Assembly: GCF_000485595.1 (NCBI RefSeq)
Contig: NW_014577667.1
Coordinates: 184,301 to 218,841 of the forward strand
DNA length: 34,541 nucleotides
Direction: 5' to 3'
Source: Priapulus caudatus
Taxonomy: Eukaryota > Priapulida > Priapulimorpha > Priapulimorphida > Priapulidae
Shown here: positions 13,701 through 25,680 of the stretch, piece by piece
Position numbering within the stretch: the stretch's first letter is position 1
How the letters are laid out: every line of letters begins with the position of its first letter
Notes under the pieces: model-generated
The model's input: only the letters and a program-made list of their open reading frames with translations
The model's database searches: none
Told to the model about the DNA's origin: nothing
Made by a program: the position numbers and the translations under genes

Positions 13701-16700
13701 TGTGCATTTGCTAAATGTTAACTATTGGTTAGGTCTGGTTAGTGCAGGTGCTATTCACTTTTTGAACTTGTTTCACCCCTAGCGACGTCGCTTCCGAAGA
13801 TCAGTTCACACCCTATGCCCATGTATCAATTTTTGTTATTTACTTCGAAAAACTGCCATTGATAACTATAAGTCCATTACCAGTATCTGTCCTAACCTAA
13901 CTAAAGCCAACAAACTAATGGAATGGAGAGAGCTGATTGTTGTGATTGCTAGTTCGCGGCGATTTTGTCAAAACTGGGCTCGAGGTTTCTATACGCTCTT
14001 CATGAGCGTGTCCAGTCTTATTGAAGCTCGACTGCTGAGTCTGATGCCGCCATGGATAAAAAGTGTGTGTGTTGTGCAACAAGCGAGGAGTGGGCTTGCA
14101 TGACGGAGTGGGCGGTAGTACAGTTTCGTTTAGCGATTTGCTGGTACGGGGGGGGATGCGGTAGCAGAGTCATGTATTGTCATCAAAGGGTCGTGGTTGA
14201 TACCTTTGCGACGAGGGGTGCGTTAGGTCTGCCAGTTTCGCCAATCTTTCGTCTCCTCAGCCAGCAAGGGAATTATGTGTGTTCACGAGGCTTTCGCGGC
14301 AATTCGTCCCTCTGCTTTGGTGCTGTGGTCGTTAGGCGTGAAAGTGGATGGTGGAGGAGGGAATTTCATTTGACAGCGGTGTGAGGTGTTTGACCCAATT
14401 CTGTCACTACTGGTTGCTGTGCAACGATTCGCTTGTATTTTTACCATCGCTTGTCTCAGTGGATCCTCGCATGGAAAGTCTGGGCGGTAGCTTCAGGGAA
14501 ATTCCGGAAAAATCGATTGTGCGTGTGTGTTTGGTTTGCTTGATTGGTGATCGGCATCTTTGTCTTCGACAGCTCTGTACCGTTGTGGAAATCATAGATT
14601 GAACACGGTCGTTCGCGGTGTGTGTGTGTGTGGAGGTGTTTGTGGTTTCATTGTTTCAGGTGTGGGAGGTGCCGCAAGACAGTGGATCAATGAGCGTCGC
14701 TCAGACCTGGAAACCCAAACGTCAATCTGAGTTGAGCTTTCTGGTCTGCTTGCTCTCGTCTGTGGTGGGGAATGTGGTGTCAAGTTTGTTCAGCGAATAG
14801 TTTATATTTATATTAGTTAATTGGACGTAAGTTATCGCCAAGTGTGTTGTTGTAGTCTGTCTTTCTCGAGTGGCTCGTGCGGGGAGTAGTGTGTGTGGGT
14901 GTGTGTGTCTTGGACATCTGGATGCGTATTATTGGCGGTTTTTTAGGGCGGGGTATAGTCCTCCACGATTTGAGCCGGGGACCGGTTAAAAGCTGCCTCG
15001 GTGTATCCACTGGATGTTGTGGTGTCAGTGGGTGGTGTGTGGTGTTGTATTAACGGGGTCATATGTGTGTTGTGGCGAGTGGGAGTAGAACAAGATACAG
15101 TGGTAAAGAGTGGGATCACTTCACTCCATTACGATGTACGGTGTTGAGGGGCCGTGTAGTTGGTGGGGGTGTGAGACGGGTGGTGAGCTGCAACTAGGAA
15201 AAAGTATGAATATCGCTATCTGCAGGTAAATAGGTGTCTGTTTGTGGACAAGTGGTTGTGGGAATTTGATGATACCTAAGCGTATGGAGGTTGAATGGGC
15301 GGTCTATGGGACCTCACTGGGGAACATAGGAAACAGACAAAATTATTTATTATCACATTATCTAGAAGAATAAATCAGCTGCCAATACAGTTAGTGTTTT
15401 TTATTAGTGCTATTGTTTTGCGCATATTACTGTAAATACCTGCAAATACTGCTTACGTATTATTCGGTATACAGATAGTAATATCTAGCATTACGTGCTC
15501 CGCACGAGTTGATAATGTTTGGCCAAAGTCGACTGGTTGACATATTGTACGGTAATATTTGCGGCCTGTTTTATTTTGCGGCGGTACTGTAAATTCTTAA
15601 GATGCTAATTTTACTTTTTAATTTGCGGATATGAAGACAACCCAAATTAAACAGGGTACAGTAGTATGTAGAGTTGATATTAGAGGTGGAGTCGGTTATG
15701 GGGTTGTGGTACCGATAGTCTTTAAAAATGATTCCTTGTAAATGACATTTTGGGGCAGGAGTCCTGTTGTTGAAAAGGCCTTGTGATGAATGTTTTGTCA
15801 CTTTGATGGAGATGTTGGGTAGCCTCTGGCACTGTGAAAGGGCACATAGCTGGCATGGAGAACCAGGGGCCTGGAGGTAGAGTCCGTGTTGCTTGAAACT
15901 CTGGCCCTGGGAGATTGTTTTATAGTCATAGCGTAGACAAGTCTGAGTGAAAATTGAATTCGTGTATGCATGTGAAGAATCGTTGCGTCGGATGGAGCAA
16001 GTTAAACGCAGGATGAGGACTCTTCCCTTGTGAGACGTGGCTTCGAGTTGGGCTTTCGGCACATAGGAATATAGTGTGTAGGCTTCTATTGTACAGTCCT
16101 GGTGCGTTGAGAATTCCTTTAGTTATATCTGTTGACGTATAGTCATTGATTATTGCTCCTGGTTTTTAAAATGAGGCGGTGTGGAGGTATGCTAGGTACG
16201 GGTGTGATGGAGTAAAGAATTCCATGGAGTAGTTGTTGGCCTCGTTTTCATCATGCGCAGATGGCTTTGTCTGTCTTACAACGTGTAGCGGTTTGGACAA
16301 ACCTGGATAGGTTTCTTTGATTGACTTTGTCATTGAGTGTCTCATTGAGAGGTGTGGGCTATCACAGAACGTTAGACAGTTCTTGAGGAAACGGGATACA
16401 TTGGTAAACACAGCATCCACTTATGTTTGTCGCATGTCTCGCTGATTGATTTGCACTGGGACGGGATTTCAATAGATGATGTGTGGCTGCCATTAGTCAG
16501 CTGGCTGTTGGTTCGCGTTGCGAGTTGTAGGAGCATTGCGCGTAGTGGCTTGTGATTTTGCGTTCTCATATCTTTAGTCAGACTTAACAACTTTTAAAGT
16601 GTGGGCCATATGTATGGAACGTTGGAGGCAGTGTTTTCAATATAGTTTTGATTCGTTGGGGCATACAGCGTAACCTTGACGAAAGTCTCCTCCCAATTGA

Positions 16701-19489
16701 GGAAGATCTTGCTTCCGAATGGAACATCTATGCCTGGGATGTCTATGTAACATTCTGTCATGCTTGGAGGCGCTGCTTGAATATTGAGGCCTCATCCAAC
16801 AATGAAGGAGCTGAGAAACTATCGGAAGACTGAAGAATTGGTCGCGAATATGGCGCAAAATACAATAGGCAGTATCCCGTCTATCGTTAAAATCAGCGGT
16901 TCAATTAGCCAAAGCTACGAACATATCCGAAGTGCTTTTAGAGGTAGGCTCTGACGATCGAACACGCGGCGCGAGCCAATAGCAAGCGTCTGGTCACGAA
17001 TTTACTCAAGGAAGCCAGGATAATTAACGGCTAACGGTATGGGAGATACAGCAAGGGCATAGTAATGCAATTATGACCTTCTTAGTTTAACATAATAATA
17101 ATCTTCAGCATAAAATTTACGTCTCCATTAATATATGATCCGGAGCGATGTGTAGTCTTAATTTGCACCCGTATGTAAGTTACTCGGTAGACAAGGTGTG
17201 TGTAGAAGCCTGGTTAATGTGATAGACGGTATGACGTACAACAATGTTCCGCCTAACCATGTCGTTAAACGTTACATCTCTTTTTACAATAAATAATAAT
17301 AATGAAAATCCACAAGTAATGGACAAGTAATGAAATGCTACAAGATTCATACCAATTAGAATATGAATTTTTCATATTTACCAAATATCGCAAAATTGAT
17401 CGAATATTGATTTTCCCGTTTACAATTCAAGATTCTGTGTGGTCGGCGGTGACTCTTTAGAAACACGGGACAGCTCGGGGTGAGTTACCGCGGTTGATTA
17501 ACATCACTGAAATTTATTCTGTCGTCCCTAACCAGCGGCGGTGGCATGTGGCGCGTTGTCTCTTCTCCTGAATCAGCTTGGGTGAGTTAATCTTCGGACC
17601 AGCTTACTTTGCCGCAGCTTCGGTGATTCATACGGGCTGTCAACATCTGTGCTCCCAGTTATTGTGGCTCTGAGAGTTTCTGTGTCATGCATGTTAGTTA
17701 GGTAGGTAGGAGAGGCGAAGTGGTATGTTTTGGTGTTTCGTTTGTATTTTCCTCCCGTTTTACTCGACTACTTATGACCTAAGCCGTGAGTTGTGATGTC
17801 TTGAACAGTCTGGGGCTAACCAGACGTGTATTTGCACCTGGATAAGTGCATTGTCACCTGGGTTCGGCTACTATAGCACAGGTGAGGTCTTCGCTCACAC
17901 GCTCTCATCTAGTCGGTTAGCTGGAATGTTCGGAACAATATCGCTCGAGACCGCGTGTCTGCCTCGAGTGCCTGTAGGATGCGGATGCATTAGCTGAAAC
18001 CAGTTAGGAGCGCCGCTGTTGACGATCGCGCGATTTTCAGGGGTTGCAAGACACGGTCCTTGCTTTACGTTGTCCGAAGTAATTCTCTCGCAGCAGATTT
18101 GAATACTTGAAAACTAGCCACACTGAGAGATTCCTGCGGGAGTATCTAAAAGTTGGGATCGGGAGCATGATGGATTCTGCATCGGAAATTGGTTGCGTAT
18201 TCCAAGGAAGGGTTTGGTTGGTTCCATAAACGAGTGTCGAGAAAGTCAATGCCTGTGGCGCGGAATTCAGCATTCGAGCGAGTCTGAACTTTTGGACGGA
18301 TCCTTTCGCACACACAACTTCAGTGTTGACTTCTCATACACAGTTCTCTTTATGCCTTAAGTATTCGTTTCAACTGTTCTCGTACTCTTTTCACTGTTTT
18401 ATCTTTTCATTGTTTTAAATTGAAGTTATTCGAACTCTGCACCATCGTGAATTCATCGGTTAGACAAGCGTGGCTGTAGGTCGTAAAGCCTGGGATTTAA
18501 TGTTCGATAACGGTTATGACGTAACAATAGTACGGTAAACCATATGTCTGTTACGCTTACACATATGAGCGTGTCCACAGTGCAAGTCTTTACGTGTATT
18601 AGTGGTGGTTTGGTATGTGTGTCTGGTTCATAAAACATAGTAATTTCTACGAGAATCCAACAATTAGGAGTTGGCCACTCATATCTGTGTGGTTTGTACG
18701 TTCCTGCTGCTACCGTTGGTTTTTTGTCTGTATGTCCTAAACTTTATTTCCAACTGTACAAAACGTACTTTTGCTCTAAAACAGCATCAAATATGTATAC
18801 GTCACGTTATACCAGCATGCCCATCAATGCTATCCCTAGTTCAAACGAGCATTATTGACAGAATTACCTTATAGACTCAGAACGCAGTAATAACAAATGG
18901 CTCAGATTAAACATACAATCTTACAACTACTACAGGCCTAGCAAAATCAATTAAAACGTAAGGGACTTTTTCCAACGATTCCGGGAAAAAATGTGCACAT
19001 ATTGGTCCTGTCTACAAGATATTCATATTGCTCAAATTTTGTAATGGTGGTAAGGCCCAGAATGGGGTTAGCCAAGTATATTTGTTCATTCACATCAACG
19101 CGGCAGAGCGTGGCAGTTCTATTTAATACTTGCGTTTGTGAAATACAAAAAAAAATAAAAAATACACAATGTGAAATGCGAACCTTATGGAAATTTGATT
19201 TATCAGATATTTACCTTATCATAACAACAGTGCAGTTTACATTGGAGAAGCCTGCTATGACCAAATGGATGACAACTCCTGAATTTTATCAAATATATTT
19301 TGCAGATTGATTTGAAGATTTTGTGGTAACGTTAATTACATTCGTCATGCGCGAGATTGCCGACTTAGTTATGATTCGGAAAGAACTTTTTAACTATAAG
19401 CGGAGTTAATAACCCAGAGCACAGTAACTTGTTTTGTCAGGTTATGGCAGAGAAGCACGGTATAGTTAGAATTATCGAGATGTGCAGCA
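10792..19489. other. Intronic or element interior of doubtful base quality, no gene recognised
   Basis: About 8.7 kb with only short open frames and no domain I recognise on either strand. Composition shifts in blocks: AT-rich around 12200-12760, strongly G/T-rich on the + strand around 14000-15300 and again near 15700-16600, more balanced elsewhere. It follows the N gap and precedes another noisy copy of the element, so it may be gap-fill sequence with indel errors that would break real frames. Confidence 0.55.
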
Positions 19490-21365
19490 TATGGGTCGCG
19501 AACCTCAATCGTGACATTCTCTGACAGGTATCATTGTTTTGACGATTGAAGTTGTATTCTATGACGTTTATAAAATTTAGAAACCCTGCCCTCCAAATAG
19601 ATGCAGGCATTTTTGCTAGGGGGCCAAATCCAAAAATTGCCTGCCGACCGCATTTTTAAAAATCAACTTTTGAGCAGAAGCAGCTAGAATCAAGTATAAA
19701 TACACTTTTTCACTAAATCAACCACGAGGATCCGTTCTGACTCATTTGATGCTTATAAACATCATTTTGACCAAACTATCCAGAGACGACCCCAGCACAC
19801 ATCTTGAAAAATTAACTATCTGAACCAGGTGGCACCTGATTCAGCCTATAATACACTTTTCTCCCACTAAATCAAACATGGAGAATCGAATACGACATCA
19901 CTTTTACGTTTTAATATCATTTTGACCAGATATCCAAGATGGCTACCTAGCGCTGGAGTGTAACGTAACAACAATTAATTACAGTATAAATAATCTATGT
20001 TTTTATAGTTGTTAACTTTTATCAATGAAGTTATGTATAAACTGAATATAAAACTTACTTGAACATAAACTTGTTCATATTTCACTCTATGCACTATTAT
20101 ATAAAACACATTACTTAACGTCACATATAGGCAATACATGATGTTTCTGTAATATAGTATTTGAATTCAAGGAGGTAAGATCAATTTGAATCGGAGTTTT
20201 CATGCCACACTATGGTTCTGAAGCCTCAGTATTTGCGATTCATTGTCTTCCTTCATGAGAATCAATGTTACTCATCGTCTTCGCTGTTTCTGCTATGTCT
20301 GGGTGCAGGTTAAGTTCATGGCGCGAAGAGGCAGGTCGTGTGTGTCGAACAGGCGACAGCGATCCACACACAACTCCCAGCCATGACGAGTGGGAGAAGG
20401 GTGGTTTTTCAGGGGCAATAGTGCGCGCCATAGTCGCCAATGGTAGTTGGCGCATGAGACCAGTGTTGCTCGAGAGAATATCTCATCTGGAGGAACGTAT
20501 AGGATTTCTTCTTCATACTCTTCCACTTCACTTCGCTGAAGCCCTCAGCATGGAAGTATTTCTTGTCGCATAGACGGCTCGGGTGTGAGGTGGAAGAGTT
20601 CGTCTTATCCGTCGTCCTCCATGGCAGATCATCTCCGCACCGTGAGCGCTGCATCGCGCACAGGGCTCTTCGCCACCTTGGGACTACAGTATTTACCTTG
20701 CCGTAAGAAGCCTGGGTTTGCAATCACACCTGTATTTTTGCAGTTGCAGACTGCACAATACAATCTGCCTATCTCGTCAGTCACAGGCAGGGACGGAGAC
20801 TATAACCTCCTTTCTCGTTGATACAAAGGATTACAGGGCAGCTGACCTGCGAGATTGACTGTGCTGAGAATAGGCATCGGTATTCAGCTGCATCAAAGCA
20901 ACAGGGTCATTGCAACTGACTCGCGCAGAAGTGCGGTAAGTGGAGAATAGTATACGTGTCAGCCTAGACTGACATAAGCTGTAGTTCTGCATTGGTTGCT
21001 GTGTTGAGCAAGTTAGTGCAGTGGGAGCCAAACAGAGTATTAAATCTCTGGCTTTCACCAGTCTGTGCAAGTCAGGTCAGGGTAGCGCTATCATTGCTTG
21101 TAGCCGCTCTTGTTGCTTAACTGCCTAACAAAGCAGCGTCTTGAATGCCATCAACAGCAGGGGAAAGGATGCCCAATTTTCATTGTAGAGTGTTGGGACA
21201 TGTGCCTTTACCTGCCACCCTCAGGTCTCGGCTCGTCATCTTTAGTTCGAGTATTGCTGTGTCATACGGGTTGTTCACCAGATGTCCGTTTAGCTCTCCA
21301 TGTCGGGACAGGGATAATGGATGCCAGACTGCCAAAATGTGGACATGAGTCGACATTGTATGTTG
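19490..21365 (+). repeat. Second noisy direct copy of the element's left arm and interior
   Basis: About 19490-19780 repeats the inner left inverted repeat (equivalent to 6895-7200) in the same orientation. About 19780-19945 repeats the second subterminal unit, and the rest runs with 8990-10766. Indels are frequent, for example in TTGCTAGGGGGCCAAATCC-flanking sequence. Unlike the left arm, there is no 7386-8985 equivalent here: the repeat runs straight from the subterminal unit into the sequence found after 9180. Confidence 0.75.
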
Positions 21366-24308
21366 CTACCATACGTGGGTTTGTCGGTCTTCATGGTGAT
21401 GGAGTCGACTTCTCCAGATCATCTCCAATGTCGCGATAGCGATGTAGGGTTCTTGTAGATCGACATATGCAGATTGAGAATTTGACTGGATGAGCTTTAG
21501 CTCTATTGGCGTCTTCGGTATGTGCATTGCAGTTAACATAGATGCCAGCATTTTCTTTCGGACACCACGATGTATTGAGCAACTCAGTGAGGTCACTAGA
21601 TTTGCTGACTTCGAACCAGGTTGATCGACGCCTTGAATTGCGTACACGCTCCATCTTCATGGTCTGTGGCTTGAGGTACCTCCCTTGGGCTTGTCGTGTC
21701 TGTCCCTTTTGGCAGAACGTCAGCGTTTGCTCAGAGGGCTGAGGCAATTAGATTGGATGTATTCTTACTGAAACGAACCGCTCTTCGCAAAGAAGCGGTC
21801 ACGTTAGTTGCTTCCGTGTAAGAAGGCTGCAGTTGTGAAGGTCTGCAATGAGGTCATTCTGGTTTGGCGGGGGGGAAGGGGCGCGAATGGTGACAGTATA
21901 TGTGCGGTAGGATGGAGTGGGGGGATGATGGTCAAACGGGAAGGATGTTTTCAACTCTTTGTATTGCACGTAACTAGGTCCTGGTACGCATGCTCATCTT
22001 TCTCGATCAGTTTCAGGCCGCTTCACCATTGGCTTCCTCATCCGTGCTGGTTTTCGGTTGGCAGACGGCATGTGAGCTGCCCGGATCTTCGCGCTACTTG
22101 TTCACGATTTGGAGTGCAACAGCACCGCTGCTTCCTCATTCTGAAAGCGATAGGAGAGCCAGGCCAGATTTCATTTTGCTGCCGTTGTTCATGTGCACTC
22201 GAGTCACATGTCATGCCATGTGCGAGTAGGGCTGGCCTGTGATGGACTGGGTGAAGTCAGTTGGAGGAAGGTGCACCTTGGTAGCATAAGGCTAGAGGGA
22301 AGGTCAGGTTGCCTAGAGTCAGGCTAAGCACCTTCCAGTTACATATTTTCTGTGCATACCTACGATCATTGGATCATGGCGCGTAGAGAGCAGAAATACT
22401 TCGTTCAGGTTTACATACACATGGATATGCTGTGCAATTCTGCATTAAGGCCGCTCTGTAATGGACAAGAAATCCCTCAGTAGTCTGCCATGTCACTATC
22501 TTAAATGAGTAAGAGAGTTAGGATGAGGTTCGCGAGGTCAGATCATCTCCAAGTTTACATGACAGGAGCGCGCTTTTCCTGGAGAACGGTTATATCTCTC
22601 AGAATTCAAGCGTTATCTGTTCTTTTAACAGCCAAAGTCGGAATGACTTATCTTCACAGCTGGCTGATGAGTGAGACCTATCACATTGAGCGCAACATTT
22701 GCAGCACCCTCTTATAATGCTTCCTTGCAAGCGGCAAACGATCGACAGAGCCTTCGCAATACTCCTCCAGCAGTACTCTACACTAATTCTCCCCTTGCAT
22801 ATCGCTTGTAGGATAGCCGCTTCATATTCACACACTGTGTATGGACAGGGACCAAGGACCGGACGAGATGGTCACGGTATAGTTTAGGTCTGGGTTCTCG
22901 CTTTCAGGCTGGGGTGAATGAGACTGTCAACACAGGGATGGATCTCCACTAAGGAGGCAGAATGGCCATGTGCTTAGTGTGACTTAGACAGATAGTAGAC
23001 AGTTTGTGCATGACGTCATTTTACACAGATTTGTTCGCGCTTGACTATATGGACTGTCCGCGTATATGCTTGTTTATCTTTATGCACATTAACAAGCATG
23101 AACCATGTATAAGGCGGCGAGTATACTTTGGTTGTGCTGATGGGCGGGTCGCCTCATCGCGTCAGTGCGAGCAAGTGCCTTGAATAGATGCCTTCGCTTG
23201 CGCATGAGGCCTCTTGTATTGATATGAGAGGGAGCCAGCGGCGTCTTGAGAGCGGATGATAGGGCGGAATTCACACGCATGAGATGTCTTTGTTCACGTT
23301 TACTGCCTGCCATCTCGGGATACTTCTCCGGTCTATTGCTGTGGACACAGTTCTGGTAGTCCTTAGACTACGCGCATCCGCAATATCGTGTCCAGTAGTG
23401 TTTGCCACTCCTTCGTCCTGTACAACGATTTTCAAGACGCTGTTAGAAACTCCAGTTTACTGCGGTGTGCAGTGCCCCTCCTGTCAGGTGTCGTTGAGGA
23501 AAATCTCAAATTGTCAATGATACTGAAGCTTGGTATTTCCGTCAGTACGGATCTGTCAGGACAAACCGCACAACCGTTCAGATCATGGCATGGCCAAGAA
23601 CATCACGGAAGGAGAAGAACGTTCGGATAGCTGATACCCATTCCTAAGCTTGATAACACGAGTCAGACGCAGGATCCTTACTGAACGTGTCATCATGAAG
23701 TGTGACGGTGCATTGAATGCCGTGTTAGTGGTAGGGTCGGATTTGCGGACAATACTGTGGAATTGGATGGACGTGAGAGAGAGTGTGCTGAGGAGACAGA
23801 TCTACTCTTCTTCTCGGCGCAAGCAGAATAGCAGGACTGCATCGCTGAGGTAGAGAGCTCTTCCTCTCCTCAGGCTCTCGCCTATGGCGGCATGGGACAA
23901 GGTTGTACTGAATTGAGGTCTTCCCTGAGCCAGGACAGGCACTGTATGAACAAGTTGCTCACTGCTTACAACCAAAGTGGAGGAGCTTCTTGCTTCGACA
24001 TAGGAACCACTTCCGGACGTGTTCATTAAACTAGGTCGCCTATGCGTTCATCGCGAAGGGCGGGAATTGGACTCAATCTTGTCCGCAAATTCCGCCGGGT
24101 TAGGATGGCTCTTTGATTGTAGATGACTTGACCCAGAGATTGTTGGAACCTACGCGAGGACACGATAGAGCTGTGTCTCGGCAGGAGGCTCTGTAGTGAC
24201 CGATAGCTCATGTTCGCTCAAGATGCAATAACTCTGATGTGCCGTCGAAAAGAATATGGTCTGATTCGCGCAGAGTATACTTGTTTCATGAGTGGATAGC
24301 TTGTCGTT
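21366..24308. other. Element interior, no gene recognised
   Basis: Only short open frames on either strand. Minus-strand frames around 21391-21747 contain basic and His/Asp-rich stretches but no motif I can defend. Indel errors are likely to continue to about 24250, after which sequence matching the inverted repeat becomes clean. Confidence 0.5.
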
Positions 24309-25037
24309 TAGCATCAAATTGATGTCAGAATCGGAATCCTCGTGGTTGATTTAGTTGAAAAAGTGTATTTATACTTGATTCTAGCTGCTCTGGTTCAAAA
24401 GTTGATTTTTAAAAATGGCGTCGGCGGCAATTTTGGATTTGGCCCCCTAGCAAAAAATGCCTGCATTTTTGGGAGGGGCCGGGTTTCTAAATTTTTTATA
24501 AAACGTCCATAGAAGTCAAATCAATCGTCAAAACATGTTAGCCAGAGAATGGTCACGGGATTGAGGTTCTGGACCCAACTACAATGAAATTTATTTTCCT
24601 ACTACTATCTTTTCTCGCATTTCCAGTCATTGACGCAGCCATTACTCCACAAAAACGTCTTGTTATTTATCGCCATGGTGATGACCCGCCCCTTACGCTG
24701 GATGTAGTAACGCTGTAGTAATAACGTATCGAGTCAGCGCTACACAGCGGCGACCGGAAGCAACATACAGTGCACAAAACGAGAGACAGTCGCAGTACTG
24801 ACTGATCTGGAGTCGGTTTTCGGCTAAAATACCAGATTTTCACTGCTCATTATCTCAGCGTAGAGGCATCGTAGGGACATGCGGTTTGTTTTATATTAAC
24901 AAGGTAGGACAGCTGATCAACAATACTGCAAAGTATCGTCAACATAAAACAGGGAAAGTTTATTAATTCGACTAATACTGCAACATGGTTTCAGCATTTC
25001 ACCGTTGTATGCTCTCCTTCTTTATACGCTCTTGATG
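24309..25037 (-). repeat. Right terminal inverted repeat
   Basis: This is the reverse complement of the left arm, from TTTAGCATCAAATTGATG at the inner edge to CGCTCTTGATG at the tip. Most blocks match the left arm closely. About 205 bp (around 24576-24780) has no counterpart in the left arm, which has only about 55 unrelated bp there. Clean agreement with 6588-7189 indicates both ends lie in well-assembled sequence. Confidence 0.9.
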
Positions 25038-25202
25038 TATATGTACATTTATATTAGACCGCCGGGTGAGCAGCCAAAACTGCTTTAGTTTTCATGTTTT
25101 GTGTTTTCATGTTTTGTGACCCCCCCATCTGCATCTACATGAAATTTTACACAAAGATAGAGAAAAATATACTGAACACGATTGCACAACTTATCAGTGG
25201 GA

Positions 25203-25680
25203 AAAATTGCACACTAATTAGTTATTTCCAATTAAAAAAATATTAATTATGATATACACCCCCTGGTGTTGTATCTAAGACATCTGTGTTATCCTATGGG
25301 AGATTACTCTTCGTGGTTGTTATCAAATGAAACAGTTAAAATAATGCAATAACTCATGAAAAAGTGCACACTAATTAGTTATTTCCAATTAAAAATTTAT
25401 TAATTATGATGTACGCCCCCTGGTGTTGTATCTAAGACATCTGTGTGTTATCCTATGGGAGATTACTCTTCGTGGTTGTTATCAAATGAAACAGTTAAAA
25501 TAATGCAATAACTCGTGAAAAAATGCACTAATTAGTTATTTCCAATTAAAAATTTATTAATTATGATGTACGCCTCCTGGTGTTGTGTCTAAGACATCTG
25601 TGTGTTATCCTATGGGAGATTACTCTTCGTGTTATCAAATGAAACAGTTAAAATAATGCAATAACTCGTGAAAAAATGCT
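25203..25680. repeat. 157-bp tandem repeat, three copies
   Basis: Each unit begins near GCACACTAATTAGTTATTTC, followed by a CCTGGTGTTG word, TAAGACATCTGTG, GGGAGATTACTCTTCG and AACAGTTAAAATAATGCAA. CTAATTAGTT starts at 25214, 25371 and 25528, so the spacing is exactly 157 bp twice. Copies differ by a few bases, indicating recent duplication. Confidence 0.9.

Larger units (their letters stand above)
6588..25037. mobile_element. Candidate giant DNA transposon with long terminal inverted repeats
   Basis: Two long inverted repeats face each other, about 6588-7189 and 24309-25037, with matching tips (CATCAAGAGCGTATAAAG). Flanking TA dinucleotides (6586-6587 and 25038-25039) fit a TA target duplication, though the surrounding CATATACAT sequence is also palindromic. 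The left arm holds subterminal tandem repeats and an ORF with two zinc-binding modules. Most of the interior is low-quality sequence, so the true length may be smaller than the 18.45 kb shown. No transposase catalytic motif was recognised. The element expands one intron of the PP2A B56 gene on the sense strand. Confidence 0.6.

Noticed and set aside
15571-16590. Minus-strand frames of 72-163 codons
   Set aside because: They lie in a G/T-skewed, doubtful-quality stretch and show no domain or repeat of amino-acid motifs.
21366-21747. Possible fragments of a mobile-element protein on the minus strand
   Set aside because: Some His/Glu/Asp-rich words looked suggestive, but matching them would require several assumed frameshifts in unreliable sequence.
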